Shown here: positions 44,595 to 55,579 of the stretch, one piece after another
Layout of the letters: each line of letters starts with the position of its first letter
Numbering within the stretch: the stretch's first letter is position 1
Assembly: GCF_923077115.1 (NCBI RefSeq)
Contig: NZ_CAKLPX010000001.1
Location: 930,001 to 994,000 of the forward strand
Reading direction: 5' to 3'
From: Sinobacterium norvegicum
GTDB lineage: Bacteria > Pseudomonadota > Gammaproteobacteria > Pseudomonadales > Sinobacteriaceae
DNA length: 64,000 nucleotides
Notes under the pieces: generated by a model
What the model was told of the DNA's origin: nothing
Seen by the model: only the letters and a program-made list of their open reading frames with translations
Database searches by the model: none
Made by a program: the position numbers and the translations under genes

Positions 44595-45491
44595 TTATTG
44601 CTTACCCTGCTGGCGCTTAAGCAATATTTCGGAAAAATGATTTCGCGCCTGTTGCGCACGCTCGAAGCTGGCCATAATATCGTCACCATTGCCCTCGGCG
44701 ATATCCTGACGCAACACCTTTAACTGATCGGTAAAGCCATCCATCATCGACAGCACGGCCTCTTTGTTAGCCAGTACTATATCGTGCCACATTTGCGGGT
44801 CACTGGCGGCGATGCGAGTGAAATCGCGAAAGCCGCCGGCGGCATTGTCGAATATTTCGTAGCTACAATCCTGTTGCGCCAGCGCATCAACCAGTGAATA
44901 AGCCAATAGATGCGGCAGGTGCGAGGTCGCCGCCAACACCCTGTCGTGCTTATCGACATCCATCGACACCACCTCAGCACCGCAACCCTGCCACAACTGA
45001 CGCACTGTCTCCTCAGCCTGGGCACTGGTTTCGACGGTCGGGGTTAGAATCACTCGATGATTAACATAGAGTTCAGCATTCGCCGCCTCTACACCGGATT
45101 GTTCAGAGCCGGCAATGGGGTGAGCCAGCACCAAATTAGCCGGTACTTGGCCAAAAATACGCTGCGCAGCACGATAGAGATTACCCTTAACGCTGGCCCC
45201 ATCGGTAATAATCGTCTCGGCGCCAACCAAGGGCGCCAATTGCGCTAGCATTTTCTCGGCAATCAACGTGGGCGTGGCGATAAAAACAACATCGGCAGAT
45301 TCGACAGCGACGGCTAAATCCAGCTCATAGCGGTCGACAACACCGAGGTCGACGGCCTTTTGCAGGTTAACCTCTTTACGCCCCCAGGCAACAACCTCTC
45401 TGGCCAAACCTCTTTCTTTACAGGCCTTGGCCAGGGAACCACCAATTAAACCCACACCCAGTACCACGAGCTTATCAACTATAAACGTCAT
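44595..45491 (-). CDS. tyrA: Prephenate dehydrogenase
   Basis: TyrA oxidises prephenate to 4-hydroxyphenylpyruvate on the way to tyrosine, using NAD(P). The 298-residue enzyme has an N-terminal Rossmann fold (VVLGVGLIGGSLAKACKERG, residues 9-28) and the HPIAGSEQSGVEAA block near 124-137 that holds the active-site histidine. There is no chorismate-mutase or AroA fusion. The ATG overlaps the hisC stop by 4 nt (ATGA). It is part of the serC-pheA-hisC-tyrA-aroA block, which holds both branches of aromatic amino acid synthesis. Confidence 0.96.
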   Translation of the reverse strand: MTFIVDKLVVLGVGLIGGSLAKACKERGLAREVVAWGRKEVNLQKAVDLGVVDRYELDLAVAVESADVVFIATPTLIAEKMLAQLAPLVGAETIITDGASVKGNLYRAAQRIFGQVPANLVLAHPIAGSEQSGVEAANAELYVNHRVILTPTVETSAQAEETVRQLWQGCGAEVVSMDVDKHDRVLAATSHLPHLLAYSLVDALAQQDCSYEIFDNAAGGFRDFTRIAASDPQMWHDIVLANKEAVLSMMDGFTDQLKVLRQDIAEGNGDDIMASFERAQQARNHFSEILLKRQQGKQ

Positions 45492-46597
45492 ACCTGCTCA
45501 CCCAACACCTTGGCCAAGGCTTGCAACAACAACGTGTTCTCGCTCTCCAAGCCAACCGAAATACGCAAATGCTGCGGCATTTCATAGACGCCTACCGGAC
45601 GTACGATAACTCCTTGCTCGAGCAATTTTTGATAGATGGCCATCACATCACCGCGAAATTCAGCGGCAATAAAATTACCGGCTGAGGGAATAAAAGTGAC
45701 GCCGAGTTTCTCTAAACCAGTGGTTAGCTGCTGCATACCATCGTGATTCACCGCCCGGCTTTGCGCCAGATAGTCGGCATCAGCCAACACCGCCTCGGCG
45801 GCCACCAATGCCATGCTATTAACATTAAAAGGCGCCCTGACACGGTTGAGCAAATCGGTGATCTGCTGGCCAGCTACCGCATAACCAACACGCAAAGCCG
45901 CCAAACCCCATGCCTTAGAAAAGGTACGGGTGACAATTAAATTATCATACTGAGGCAACAACGTGACGCCATCCAACTGGTCTTCACCGTCGTTGAATTC
46001 AACATAGGCCTCATCGAGCACCACCACGACATGAGCCGGGACCTGTGCCATAAAATCAGTAAATTCTGCCCGCGCAAAAGAGGTGCCCGTTGGGTTGTTC
46101 GGGTTGGCAATAAAAATCACCTTGGTATCGACCTCAACCGCCGCCGCCATGGCTGTTAAATCATGCCCCCACTGTTTTGCTGGGGTGACGATTGCTCTGG
46201 CACCGCAGGCTTTAACAGCAATCGGGTAAACAATAAAACCATGCTGAGAATAAACCGCCGAGGTACCCGGTTGCAGAAAAGTTCTGGCAATTAGATCGAG
46301 TACATCATTCGAGCCATTGCCCAGGGTAAACAGCTCGGCATCCACCGACAAATAGGCCGACAAGGCCTTTTTCAGTTCGAAACCACTGGCATCAGGGTAG
46401 CGACATATATCCTGCGCTGCAGCGCTGCAAGCCGCCACTACTTTAGGGCTTGGCCCCAGCGGATTTTCATTGCTGGCGAGCTTAACAACATGCTCTACAC
46501 CCAACTCCCGCTGCAGCTCTTCTATCGGCTTACCCGGCTGATACGGATGCAAGCCCTGTACACCGAGATTCGCTTGGGCAATAAAATCACAACTCAT
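45488..46597 (-). CDS. hisC: Histidinol-phosphate / aromatic aminotransferase
   Basis: A 369-residue PLP aminotransferase of the HisC type. The PLP-binding lysine is in RTFSKAWGLAALRVGYA near 213-229. NPNNPTGT near 155-162 and VVVLDEAYVEF near 182-192 are also typical. The start at 46597 (MSCDFIAQANLG) has GGAG 6 nt upstream; the frame is open nine codons farther. Between pheA and tyrA, this copy (hisC2 in pseudomonads) is thought to serve aromatic amino acid transamination, and possibly histidine synthesis as well. Confidence 0.95.
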   Translation of the reverse strand: MSCDFIAQANLGVQGLHPYQPGKPIEELQRELGVEHVVKLASNENPLGPSPKVVAACSAAAQDICRYPDASGFELKKALSAYLSVDAELFTLGNGSNDVLDLIARTFLQPGTSAVYSQHGFIVYPIAVKACGARAIVTPAKQWGHDLTAMAAAVEVDTKVIFIANPNNPTGTSFARAEFTDFMAQVPAHVVVVLDEAYVEFNDGEDQLDGVTLLPQYDNLIVTRTFSKAWGLAALRVGYAVAGQQITDLLNRVRAPFNVNSMALVAAEAVLADADYLAQSRAVNHDGMQQLTTGLEKLGVTFIPSAGNFIAAEFRGDVMAIYQKLLEQGVIVRPVGVYEMPQHLRISVGLESENTLLLQALAKVLGEQV

Positions 46598-46654
46598 TCT
46601 TAACTCCAACGACGGCGACAACACAATGCCGTCAAAACACTTAACTCAAATGAT

Positions 46655-47803
46655 TTACAGTGCAGCCTTAGGATACGAGCCCAAATGCTTAATCACCACA
46701 GACTGCTCTGTTAAGGCTTCGATAATCTCTTTCACCTTCGGGTCTTCGACATGACCTTCGAACTCCATGAAGAAAACATAGGTCCAGGTTTCGGTACGTG
46801 AGGGCCGTGTATCGATACGGGTTAACATCACCCCTGCATCTTGAAAGGGCTGCAGCAGATGAAACAGCGCACCCGGCTTATTGCGTGTAGTGACAGCAAT
46901 AGAGGTCTTGTCGCTGCCACTGGCACCGACCGGTTCTCGACCGATAATCAAAAAGCGCGTGGTATTGTTAGAGAAGTCTTCAATACTACTCGACAGGCTG
47001 ACGAGGTTATATTCCTCCAGCGCCATATTGCCGGCCACGGCCGCTATCGTCGGGTCATCCGCTGCCATCTTGGCGCCTTCACCATTACTGCTAACGGCTA
47101 CTCGCTCAACATGCGGCCAGTGTTTATCAAGCCACTGCCGAGACTGAGCCAATGCTTGCTGATGAGCCACGATGGTTTTAATCGCCCCGGCTTCAACACC
47201 CTCCTGCGCCATCAGATGAAGCTCGATACGCAGTTCAACCTCACCGATGATTTTCAGCGATGAATTCAAGAAGCTATCGAGGGTGTGCGTCACCATACCC
47301 TCGGTGGAATTTTCAACCGGCACCACGCCATAATTAGATTCCCCAGCTTCCACCTGGGAAAACACATTGGCAATGGTTTGCTGTGGCTGTGGTATCACCC
47401 CGTGACCAAAATGCTTAACCGCTGCGGCCTGGGTAAACGTTCCCTCCGGGCCGAGATAGGCAACCTGCATCGGTTTTTCCAGCGCTAAACAAGCCGACAT
47501 AATTTCACGGAAAATGTGAGCAACAACCTTACCGTTCAGCGGCCCCTCGTTGCGATCAATCACCTTGCGTAAGACTTGCGCCTCACGTTCGGGGCGATAG
47601 AACAACACCTCTTGTGGGTCTTCACCGGCGGCCTTGGCCGCCTCAAACTCAATAAACTTTGCATCGGCTACTTGCTGGGCGCAGACCGCACGCTGGTTTA
47701 ACAACTGATGAATTTGTTGATCGATACCATCGATGCTCACGCGCAACTCTTGCAGGCTGGGAACATCGTTATCGACAGCTGAACCGCTGGGCTTATCACT
47801 CAT
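46655..47803 (-). CDS. pheA: Bifunctional chorismate mutase / prephenate dehydratase
   Basis: PheA turns chorismate into prephenate and then phenylpyruvate. The 382-residue protein has an N-terminal chorismate mutase domain (about 12-105), a prephenate dehydratase domain (about 112-290; VAYLGPEGTFTQAA, VPVENSTEGMVTHTLD and NTTRFLIIGR), and a C-terminal ACT domain (about 302-380) for phenylalanine feedback (GALFHLLQPF and the ESRP-like region as TRPSRTETWTYVFFME). Its start is ATG at 47803. It lies between serC and hisC in the same direction. Confidence 0.97.
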   Translation of the reverse strand: MSDKPSGSAVDNDVPSLQELRVSIDGIDQQIHQLLNQRAVCAQQVADAKFIEFEAAKAAGEDPQEVLFYRPEREAQVLRKVIDRNEGPLNGKVVAHIFREIMSACLALEKPMQVAYLGPEGTFTQAAAVKHFGHGVIPQPQQTIANVFSQVEAGESNYGVVPVENSTEGMVTHTLDSFLNSSLKIIGEVELRIELHLMAQEGVEAGAIKTIVAHQQALAQSRQWLDKHWPHVERVAVSSNGEGAKMAADDPTIAAVAGNMALEEYNLVSLSSSIEDFSNNTTRFLIIGREPVGASGSDKTSIAVTTRNKPGALFHLLQPFQDAGVMLTRIDTRPSRTETWTYVFFMEFEGHVEDPKVKEIIEALTEQSVVIKHLGSYPKAAL

Positions 47804-47862
47804 GATTAAAACTCTGTGTTAGGCGGGGCAGCCCCGCGCCATCAAAACTTATGGTAAGGCAA

Positions 47863-48945
47863 TTATGCGCTATGTCTGGCCGCAAAGTCCGACATAAAGG
47901 CAATTAACGCATCAACAGCAGCCTCTGGCACCGCATTATAAATACTGGCTCGCATACCGCCGACACTGCGATGCCCCTTCAAATTCAACAGACCCAACTC
48001 CTCAGCCTCGGCCAAGAATGCCTTGTCGAGATCACTGTTGGCCAAGGTAAATGGGATATTCATCAGCGAACGACTCTGCTTTTCAACCGGGTTGGCATAA
48101 AAGCCTGAGCCATCGATATAATCATAGAGCTTGGCAGCTTTACGGCGGTTGATCACTTCCATCGCCTCAATGCCACCCTGCTCTTTCAGCCACTGAAATA
48201 CCAAGCCCGAAAGATACCAAGCATAGGTCGGGGGAGTGTTGTACATAGAGTCGTTGTCGTCGGCAACCTTGTAATTCAGCATCGCCGGACAAATAGGCAG
48301 GGCGCGATCCAGCAGAGTCTTACGAATAATCACCAGCGTCAAACCGGCGGGACCGATATTCTTCTGGGCGCCGGCATAGATCATATCGTACTTGTTAACA
48401 TCAATTTTGCGCGACAATATAGTGGAAGACATATCGGCCACCAGGGGCACATCAACCTGTGGTTCCTCAAAGAACTCGACACCGCCAATAGTTTCATTCG
48501 GGGTGTAGTGAAGATAGGCCGCATTAGGGTTTAGCTGCCAATCGGCAAGCGGTGGTATCGTCGAGAAATTCGTACCTTCAGAACTGGCTACGACATTAAC
48601 ATCACAGTAGCGCCCAGCTTCTTTAATCGCCTTCTTTGACCACTGGCCGGTATTGACATAATCAGCAGTCCCCTTATCACCCAACAGGTTTAAAGGAATA
48701 GCAGCGAACTGAGTGCTGGCTCCGCCTTGTAAAAACAGTACCGCGAAATCGTCACTGATACTCAACAACTCTCGCAAGTCGGCCTCGGCCTGCTGGGCCA
48801 CACCCACAAATTCTGGCGAGCGATGGCTCATTTCCATAATAGAAAGACCCTTACCCTGCCAATCCGCCATCTCTTGTTGGGCGCGATTCAACACCGCTTC
48901 GGGTAATGCTGCCGGTCCTGCACAGAAATTATATTTACGTGACAT
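47863..48945 (-). CDS. serC: Phosphoserine aminotransferase
   Basis: SerC converts 3-phosphohydroxypyruvate to phosphoserine, and also acts in pyridoxal phosphate synthesis. The 360-residue protein begins MSRKYNFCAGPAALPEAVL, the typical start, with GAGG about 9 nt before the ATG at 48945. The PLP lysine is in YAGAQKNIGPAGLTLVII near 195-212, and the C-terminal part has GHRSVGGMRASIYNAV near 331-346. It follows gyrA by about 93 nt with a terminator hairpin between, so it may be read through or have its own promoter. Confidence 0.97.
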   Translation of the reverse strand: MSRKYNFCAGPAALPEAVLNRAQQEMADWQGKGLSIMEMSHRSPEFVGVAQQAEADLRELLSISDDFAVLFLQGGASTQFAAIPLNLLGDKGTADYVNTGQWSKKAIKEAGRYCDVNVVASSEGTNFSTIPPLADWQLNPNAAYLHYTPNETIGGVEFFEEPQVDVPLVADMSSTILSRKIDVNKYDMIYAGAQKNIGPAGLTLVIIRKTLLDRALPICPAMLNYKVADDNDSMYNTPPTYAWYLSGLVFQWLKEQGGIEAMEVINRRKAAKLYDYIDGSGFYANPVEKQSRSLMNIPFTLANSDLDKAFLAEAEELGLLNLKGHRSVGGMRASIYNAVPEAAVDALIAFMSDFAARHSA

Positions 48946-48973
48946 GCCACTCATCCTCAATCTTTTAAAATGC

Positions 48974-49000
48974 AAAAGTGAGGACGCATAACGCCCTCAC
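48974..49000 (-). terminator. Terminator-like hairpin after gyrA
   Basis: A 6-bp stem (GTGAGG 48978-48983 with CCTCAC 48995-49000) whose minus-strand downstream side has TTTT. The T run is short, so read-through into serC is plausible. Confidence 0.65.
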
Positions 49001-49038
49001 TTCTTTTCTTTTTTATCGTGTCTTAAGCGTGAAGCTAG

Positions 49039-51681
49039 TTATTCTGCATCATCGTCGGCCGTAGCTTCACCGTCGATCGCGTCACCAGTAGCAACAGGCG
49101 TTGCTTCAGCAGCAGCGGCTTGATGCTCTTCTTCTAACAGCGCCAATTCGTCCTCATCCGGCTCTTCGATACGGGCGACACTGACCAGTTTTTCACCGTC
49201 TTTCAATCGGATCAAACGCACACCTTGGGTGTTTCTGCTCAGTACCGAAATCTCGGTGGTACGAGAACGAATCATGGTGCCTTGGTTGCTGATTAGCATC
49301 AACTCATCGCCCTCGAAGACCTGAACTGCACCAACGAGGTTACCGTTACGGTCACTGCATTGCTGACCGATGACGCCCATATTGCCACGCCCCTTAGTCG
49401 GGAAGTCTTCCATCGCCGTCTGCTTACCGTAGCCATTCTCACTAACACTTAACATACGGCCGCCTTGCGCAGGAATCATCAATGAGATAACGCGGTTAGC
49501 CTCATCCATTTTAATACCGCGAACACCGCGACTGGTACGACCGAGAGGACGCAGGTTGGACTCATGGAAGCGAACCACCTTACCGGCATCGCTGATCAAC
49601 ATAATATCATCATCGCCATTGGTAATAGCAGTACCGACCAAGGCATCACCCTCATCCAGGTTAACAGCAATCAAACCACTGCTGCGTTGACGTGAGAAGT
49701 TGGTCAGTGCTGTCTTCTTAATGGTGCCGAAACCGGTCGCCATGACCACGAACTGGTCTTCGCGATACTCGCTCACCGGCAGGATACTGGTAATACGCTC
49801 ACCCTCATCCAAAGGCAGTAAATTCACCACCGGACGACCACGGGCGTTACGACCTGCCACGGGGATATGGAAAACTTTCAGCCAGTAAACCTTGCCAGCA
49901 TTACTGAAACAAAGAATGGTATCGTGGGTGCTGGCAATCAACAGGTGCTCAACAAAATCGTCGTCTTTGACCGCTGTCGCCGACTTGCCTGTGCCGCCGC
50001 GGCGCTGGGCTTGATAATCCGACAAAGGCTGCGTCTTGGCATAACCGCCGTGCGATATAGTCACCACACGATCTTCTTCTGGAATCAGGTCTTCAACGGT
50101 TAAGTCGTGGGTAGAGGCGGTGATTTCCGTACGGCGCTCGTCACCGAACTCGTCGCGAATTTGCTCCAGCTCTTCTGTAATCACTTCCAACAAACGCTCG
50201 CTGCTGGCAAGAATGTGGAGGTATTCAGCAATCTGCAACAGTCGCTCTTGGTATTCTGCAATCAGCTTGTCATGCTCCATACCGGTTAGCTTCTGAAGAC
50301 GTAAGTCCAAGATAGCCTGAACCTGAACAGGCGAGAGATAATACTTACCGTCACGGTAACCGTACTCTTCCGGCAAGTCCTCTGGACGACAGGCTGTTTC
50401 ACCCGCCTTCTCCAGCATCTGGGCGACGTTACCGAGCTGCCAACCAACACCGATTAGCGCCTCACGGGCCTCGGCAGTGTTCGCCGATGCTTTAATGGCT
50501 GCAATGACCGGATCAATATTAGAAATAGCAACAGCCAAACCTTCAAGAATATGGCCACGCTCACGCGCTTTTCGCAACAAATACACGGTGCGACGAGTGA
50601 CGACTTCACGGCGGTGCAGCAAGAAATGCTCAAGCAACTCTTTGAGGTTCAAAATACGGGGCTGGCCATCGACTAGAGCAACAGTATTAATACCAAATAC
50701 GGCTTCCAGTTGCGTCTGAGCATAGAGGTTGTTGAGAACAACATCACCCATTTCACCACGTTTAATTTCGATGACGACGCGCAGGCCATCCTTATCCGAT
50801 TCGTCGCGAAGCTCGCTGATACCCTCTACTTTCTTCTCTTTCACCAACTCGGCAATTTTCTCAATCAAACGTGCCTTGTTGAGCTGATAGGGAAGCTCAG
50901 TAATGATGATAGCCTCTCGGCCTTTACTGTTGGTTTCTACCTCAGCGCGGGCGCGAATACGGATACGGCCGCGGCCGGTGCGATAAGCCTGAATAATACC
51001 GGCACGGCCGTTGATGATGGCGGCGGTCGGGAAATCGGGCCCTGGAATATGCTCCATAAGCTCATCGACGGTAATGTCGCTGTTTGCAATCATTGCCAAA
51101 CAACCGCTGATCACCTCACTGAGGTTGTGCGGCGGAATATTGGTCGCCATACCAACGGCGATACCGGATGAACCATTGACCAACAGGTTGGGGATTTTGG
51201 TCGGCATAACGGCGGGAATAAGCTCGGTGCCGTCGTAGTTTTCAACGTAATCGACCGTCTCTTTATCGAGATCGGCGAGAATTTCGTGGGTAATCTTACG
51301 CATACGGATTTCCGTATAACGCATGGCTGCCGCACTATCTCCATCGACAGAACCAAAGTTACCCTGACCATCGACCAACATATAGCGCAGCGAGAACGGC
51401 TGCGCCATACGAACAATGGCTTCATAAACAGCGGAGTCGCCGTGGGGGTGATATTTACCAATCACGTCGCCGACCACACGGGCCGATTTTTTGTAGGCTT
51501 TATTATAATCGTTATTGAGCACGCTCATCGCGAATAAAACGCGGCGGTGTACTGGCTTTAGACCGTCTCTAACATCGGGAAGTGCACGACCAACGATAAC
51601 GCTCATGGCATAATCGAGGTAGGATTGCTTCATCTCATCTTCGATGTTAACCGGGAAAATCTCTTTAGCTATTTCGCCCAT
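49039..51681 (-). CDS. gyrA: DNA gyrase subunit A
   Basis: GyrA carries the DNA-cleaving half of gyrase. The 880-residue protein has the catalytic tyrosine at 122 ([11 protein letters not shown]) and the quinolone region [19 protein letters not shown] with Ser83 and Glu87. The C-terminal beta-pinwheel includes the GyrA-box [10 protein letters not shown] near 555-564. An acidic, Ala-rich tail (about 845-880) follows, longer than the family minimum. The ribosome site is weak. The gene is divergent from mtaD across a 294-nt gap where promoters for both must lie. Confidence 0.99.
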   Translation of the reverse strand: MGEIAKEIFPVNIEDEMKQSYLDYAMSVIVGRALPDVRDGLKPVHRRVLFAMSVLNNDYNKAYKKSARVVGDVIGKYHPHGDSAVYEAIVRMAQPFSLRYMLVDGQGNFGSVDGDSAAAMRYTEIRMRKITHEILADLDKETVDYVENYDGTELIPAVMPTKIPNLLVNGSSGIAVGMATNIPPHNLSEVISGCLAMIANSDITVDELMEHIPGPDFPTAAIINGRAGIIQAYRTGRGRIRIRARAEVETNSKGREAIIITELPYQLNKARLIEKIAELVKEKKVEGISELRDESDKDGLRVVIEIKRGEMGDVVLNNLYAQTQLEAVFGINTVALVDGQPRILNLKELLEHFLLHRREVVTRRTVYLLRKARERGHILEGLAVAISNIDPVIAAIKASANTAEAREALIGVGWQLGNVAQMLEKAGETACRPEDLPEEYGYRDGKYYLSPVQVQAILDLRLQKLTGMEHDKLIAEYQERLLQIAEYLHILASSERLLEVITEELEQIRDEFGDERRTEITASTHDLTVEDLIPEEDRVVTISHGGYAKTQPLSDYQAQRRGGTGKSATAVKDDDFVEHLLIASTHDTILCFSNAGKVYWLKVFHIPVAGRNARGRPVVNLLPLDEGERITSILPVSEYREDQFVVMATGFGTIKKTALTNFSRQRSSGLIAVNLDEGDALVGTAITNGDDDIMLISDAGKVVRFHESNLRPLGRTSRGVRGIKMDEANRVISLMIPAQGGRMLSVSENGYGKQTAMEDFPTKGRGNMGVIGQQCSDRNGNLVGAVQVFEGDELMLISNQGTMIRSRTTEISVLSRNTQGVRLIRLKDGEKLVSVARIEEPDEDELALLEEEHQAAAAEATPVATGDAIDGEATADDDAE

Positions 51682-51975
51682 GGAGTAGTGCTGCCCCTAA
51701 TGTATGTAATCAGTTGAAAATCACGAGAAAACAGCAGAAGAACGCTGACATCTGCATTCGCGAACAAAGTACAAGATCATAACATATAAACCACCCCTGT
51801 CACGTCCTCAGAGGCGCTAGAAGCGCTTTTAGTTATATTAGTAGTTTCGCATTCAACATAGGAAACGACGCCAGACCGAATATAAGGCCCATAAACCGGC
51901 TTAAACGGCGTTTTTATCCACGAATTAGGTATACTAAATCAACACCACACCTTCACCCCCCTTAAAGGCCGAGCC

Positions 51976-53319
51976 ATGACTGCCCACAAAATCGCCGTCG
52001 ACACGACTATTTCCGCCGACTGGCTGGCCGCCGTCGACCAACACAATCCGGCCCCCAGCAGCGGCATTACTGAACGACAAACCATCGCCATCGATAACGG
52101 CATAATTGTCGCCATAGGCGACAGCGAGACGATCCTGGCCGACTATCAAGGCCGGCAACACCATCAGCTCGACCAACACCTACTGATACCTGGCCTGATC
52201 AACGCCCATGGACACAGCGCTATGACTCTGCTGCGCGGCTATGCCGACGACTATCCGCTGATGGAGTGGCTGCAACAACACATTTGGCCGGCGGAACAAC
52301 AGTGGGTAGAAGAGTCCTTCGTCCGCGACGGCAGCGATCTGGCCATTGCCGAGATGCTACTCGGCGGCACCACCTGTTTCAGTGACATGTATTTCTTCCC
52401 TGAACAGACCGCAGCCGCCTGTATTGATGCCGGCATGCGTGCCCAGCTCTGTTTTCCGATACTCGACTTCCCCAACAACTGGTCTGACAATGCCGATGAC
52501 GCCATCGACAAAGGGCTTGCCCTGGCCAGCGCCACAACAGATTCTCTGATCAGCTTCGCCTTTGGCCCACACGCCCCGTATACCGTAGGTGATGACAGCA
52601 TGAAAAAAATCGTCAACCTGGCCAAGCAACACCAACTTGCTGTCCAGATCCACTGCCACGAGACCCAGCATGAAGTCGACGATGCCATAAAAGAGACAGG
52701 CAAACGACCACTGCAACGCCTAGATGAGCTAGGCCTGCTCAGTGACAATACCCAACTGGTGCACATGACAGCACTCAATGATGACGACATCGCCATTACG
52801 CAACGCAGCGGCGCCAGCGTTATCCACTGCCCGGAATCCAACCTCAAGCTGGCCAGCGGCTTCTGCCCCGTCCAGCAATTGCATCATCGAGACATTAACG
52901 TCGCTATCGGCACCGACGGCGCCGCCAGCAACAACGACCTGGACTTGCTCGGCGAACTGCGCACCGCCGCCCTACTGGCCAAGGCTGTTGCCAGCGACGC
53001 CAGCGCCGTTAATACCCAACAGGCCCTGGCCATGGCTACCATCAACGGCGCCAAGGCACTGGGTCTGGATGATAAGATTGGCAGCCTGGAAATTGGTAAA
53101 TTTGCCGATATAGTTGCGATAGACATGGGGACAGTCACCGCCCAACCGGTATACAATCCACTCTCACAATTAATTTACGGCAATAACAGCGCAGCGATTA
53201 ACCATGTTTGGGTGGCTGGCGAACAAAAAGTTTGCAACCGCCAACTCACCTCGCTCGATGCCGACAATATTTATCAACGCGCCTGTGTTTGGCGAGACAA
53301 GATAAAAAAGACATCATGA
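51976..53319 (+). CDS. mtaD: 5-methylthioadenosine / S-adenosylhomocysteine deaminase
   Basis: A 447-residue cytoplasmic amidohydrolase of the TRZ/ATZ family. It shows [15 protein letters not shown] near 75-89 for the metal histidines, [10 protein letters not shown] near 226-235, and [17 protein letters not shown] near 310-326 with the catalytic Asp. The family deaminates methylthioadenosine and related compounds to inosine forms in purine and methionine salvage. Its position directly upstream of ubiG fits the same gene in pseudomonads. The ATG has AAAGG about 8 nt upstream. Its stop overlaps the ubiG start (ATGA). Confidence 0.93.
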   Translation: MTAHKIAVDTTISADWLAAVDQHNPAPSSGITERQTIAIDNGIIVAIGDSETILADYQGRQHHQLDQHLLIPGLINAHGHSAMTLLRGYADDYPLMEWLQQHIWPAEQQWVEESFVRDGSDLAIAEMLLGGTTCFSDMYFFPEQTAAACIDAGMRAQLCFPILDFPNNWSDNADDAIDKGLALASATTDSLISFAFGPHAPYTVGDDSMKKIVNLAKQHQLAVQIHCHETQHEVDDAIKETGKRPLQRLDELGLLSDNTQLVHMTALNDDDIAITQRSGASVIHCPESNLKLASGFCPVQQLHHRDINVAIGTDGAASNNDLDLLGELRTAALLAKAVASDASAVNTQQALAMATINGAKALGLDDKIGSLEIGKFADIVAIDMGTVTAQPVYNPLSQLIYGNNSAAINHVWVAGEQKVCNRQLTSLDADNIYQRACVWRDKIKKTS

Positions 53320-54074
53320 CTGACAACAGCGCCCAGAGCCCGACTATGACCGAAACCACCGCGAACACCGACCATAACAGCAACGTCGACAAGGCCGAAG
53401 TGGCTAAATTTGAAGCCCTGGCCAGCCGTTGGTGGGACCTCACCAGCGAGTTTAAACCGCTGCACGAGATCAACCCACTGCGGGTGAACTTTATCGACGA
53501 GCACTCGCCCGTCGCTGGCAAGAAAATTATCGACGTGGGTTGCGGCGGCGGTATTTTATCTGAAGGCTTGGCGCAACGGGGTGCCGAGGTAACCGGTATT
53601 GATATGGGCGAGGCCCCACTTAATGTCGCCCGCCTGCATTTGCACGAATCAAAACTCGATATTGACTACCAACAGTCGACCGCCGAAGCGATGGCGCAGC
53701 ACAACGCGGAACGCTTTGATGTCGTTGCCTGCCTCGAAATGCTGGAGCACGTGCCCGAGCCAAGCTCTGTCATTCAAGCCTGTGCCGCGATGGCCAAGCC
53801 GGGAGGCGACCTGTACTTTTCGACCATCAACCGTAATCCAAAGTCTTATTTAATGTCGGTTGTTGGCGCCGAATACATCCTCAAACTACTACCCAAGGGC
53901 ACCCATGACTACGCTAAATTTATTCGCCCATCCGAACTTGCCCTATGGGTACGCCAAGCCGGGCTAGAGCTGGTTGATATGATTGGCCTGCATTACAACC
54001 CGATCACTAAAAGCTACAAGCTCGGTGACGGCGTCGATGTCAATTATATGATTCACGTCCGTAAACCAAAATGA
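53316..54074 (+). CDS. ubiG: Ubiquinone biosynthesis O-methyltransferase
   Basis: UbiG performs the two O-methylations of ubiquinone synthesis with S-adenosylmethionine. The 252-residue protein has [20 protein letters not shown] near 32-51, the SAM motif [20 protein letters not shown] near 72-91, and [13 protein letters not shown] near 136-148. Its first 25 residues are Thr/Asn-rich and unlike the core. I chose the ATG at 53316, which overlaps the mtaD stop by 4 nt; a second ATG ten codons on is possible. It overlaps mupP by 4 nt as well, which shows tight coupling through mtaD-ubiG-mupP. MtaD and UbiG may be linked through SAM by-product recycling. Confidence 0.97.
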   Translation: MTDNSAQSPTMTETTANTDHNSNVDKAEVAKFEALASRWWDLTSEFKPLHEINPLRVNFIDEHSPVAGKKIIDVGCGGGILSEGLAQRGAEVTGIDMGEAPLNVARLHLHESKLDIDYQQSTAEAMAQHNAERFDVVACLEMLEHVPEPSSVIQACAAMAKPGGDLYFSTINRNPKSYLMSVVGAEYILKLLPKGTHDYAKFIRPSELALWVRQAGLELVDMIGLHYNPITKSYKLGDGVDVNYMIHVRKPK

Positions 54075-54760
54075 GTCGCCTACCATTAGCAGCAGTGTTA
54101 TTCGATCTCGATGGTACGGTGCTCGATACTGCCAAAGATTTTGAATGGGTGCTCAATCAGCAATTAGCGACACACCAACGCGAGAGTGTCAGCTATGAAA
54201 AATTGCGCAGCGTCGTCTCGCACGGTGCCCGCGCAATGGTCAGCCTCGGCTTTGACATCCAACAAGACGCACCGGGCTTTGAAGCCTTGCGCCAGGAATT
54301 CCTAGCACTTTACCAGCAGCACTTATGTCATCGCAGCAAGTTGTTCGACGGCATGCAGGAAGTCTTAGACTGGTGCGTCGAGCAGCGACTACCCATGGCA
54401 ATTGTGACCAACAAGCCCTCGACATTCACCCTGGCGCTACTCGACAAACTTGAGCTCAGTCATTACTTTACCAGCGTCGTCTGCCCCGACGACGTCAGCC
54501 AAGCCAAACCCAGCCCGGAGCCATTACTACTGGCCGCGGAGCAGCTGCAGGTAAATGCCAAGCAATGTCTCTATATTGGCGATCACATCCGAGATATCGA
54601 TGCCGGCCGAGCAGCGAATATGTCGACAATGGCCTGCCGCTACGGCTATATCGAGGACGACGACAGCGCCGACAACTGGCTGGCCGATATGGTTATCGAC
54701 CACCCCCTCGAGATTATTCAACACTGCCAGCAACAGCTATCAGCACTATTACCGGAATAA
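54071..54760 (+). CDS. mupP: HAD phosphatase, MupP (N-acetylmuramic acid 6-phosphate phosphatase)-like
   Basis: A 229-residue HAD-superfamily IA phosphatase. Motif I is [10 protein letters not shown] (residues 10-19), motif II VTNKPS near 115-120, and motif III/IV runs KPSPEPL near 144-150 and [15 protein letters not shown] near 168-182. In pseudomonads the gene between ubiG and yciK encodes MupP, which feeds the cell-wall recycling route to UDP-MurNAc. Phosphoglycolate phosphatase (Gph) is the alternative by sequence alone. The start overlaps the ubiG stop. MupP function is inferred from gene order. Confidence 0.85.
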   Translation: MSRLPLAAVLFDLDGTVLDTAKDFEWVLNQQLATHQRESVSYEKLRSVVSHGARAMVSLGFDIQQDAPGFEALRQEFLALYQQHLCHRSKLFDGMQEVLDWCVEQRLPMAIVTNKPSTFTLALLDKLELSHYFTSVVCPDDVSQAKPSPEPLLLAAEQLQVNAKQCLYIGDHIRDIDAGRAANMSTMACRYGYIEDDDSADNWLADMVIDHPLEIIQHCQQQLSALLPE

Positions 54761-54763
54761 CAA

Positions 54764-55531
54764 ATGTCTAACGTCCAAACCACCATGCAAAACTATCAGG
54801 CACCAGAATCATTATTGCAGGGCAAAACAATTTTGGTCACCGGTGCCGGTGATGGCATCGGCCGTGTTGCCGCGATTACTTATGCTGCCCACGGTGCGAC
54901 GGTGATTCTTACCGGCCGTACCGTCGAGAAGCTGGAAAAAGTATACGACGAGATTGAACAGGCTGGCGGCCCTCAGCCAGCGATCTACCCGATTGATTTC
55001 AATGGCGCCATCGATGATGACTACCAACAACTGGCCAATATCATCGACAGTAATTTTGGTCAACTTGATGGCGTGCTGCATAATGCCGCACAACTTGGTC
55101 AAATGGGGCCTATCGAGAGTTCCCACACTGGCACCTGGATGCAACTGATGCAGGTAAACGTCAACGCACCCTATCTGCTAACCCGTCATTTAATGCCGCT
55201 GCTCAGAGCCGCCGATAACGCCTCAATTATCTTTACCAGCTCAAGCGTGGGGCGACAGGGTCGAGCATACTGGGGGGCTTATGCCGCCAGTAAATTTGCC
55301 ATCGAAGGGCTGATGCAAACCCTGGCCGACGAACTCGAGAATGTCAGCAATATTCGCAGCAACAGCTTAAACCCTGGCGCCACTAATACCGCCATGCGTC
55401 GCCTTGCCTACCCCTCGGAAAGACCCACCAACAACCCTTCGCCAGAACAACTCATGCCCTGTTATTTATATCTGATGGGGAATGACAGCCTGGCGGTTAA
55501 CGGCCAGGCACTCGACGCCCAGAAAAAGTAG
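54764..55531 (+). CDS. yciK: YciK-family short-chain dehydrogenase/reductase
   Basis: A 255-residue SDR enzyme. The nucleotide-binding motif is VTGAGDGIGRVAAITYAAHG near 26-45. The catalytic Ser-Tyr-Lys set is seen in FTSSSVGRQG and YWGAYAASKFAIEG near 160-182. YciK proteins are oxidoreductases of unknown substrate. It lies 3 nt after mupP, closing the mtaD-ubiG-mupP-yciK operon, the same order as in pseudomonads. Confidence 0.93.
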   Translation: MSNVQTTMQNYQAPESLLQGKTILVTGAGDGIGRVAAITYAAHGATVILTGRTVEKLEKVYDEIEQAGGPQPAIYPIDFNGAIDDDYQQLANIIDSNFGQLDGVLHNAAQLGQMGPIESSHTGTWMQLMQVNVNAPYLLTRHLMPLLRAADNASIIFTSSSVGRQGRAYWGAYAASKFAIEGLMQTLADELENVSNIRSNSLNPGATNTAMRRLAYPSERPTNNPSPEQLMPCYLYLMGNDSLAVNGQALDAQKK

Positions 55532-55579
55532 TAACACATGCCAACAGGGGGGCTGCCTAGCAGCAGGTAAGGACAGCCT

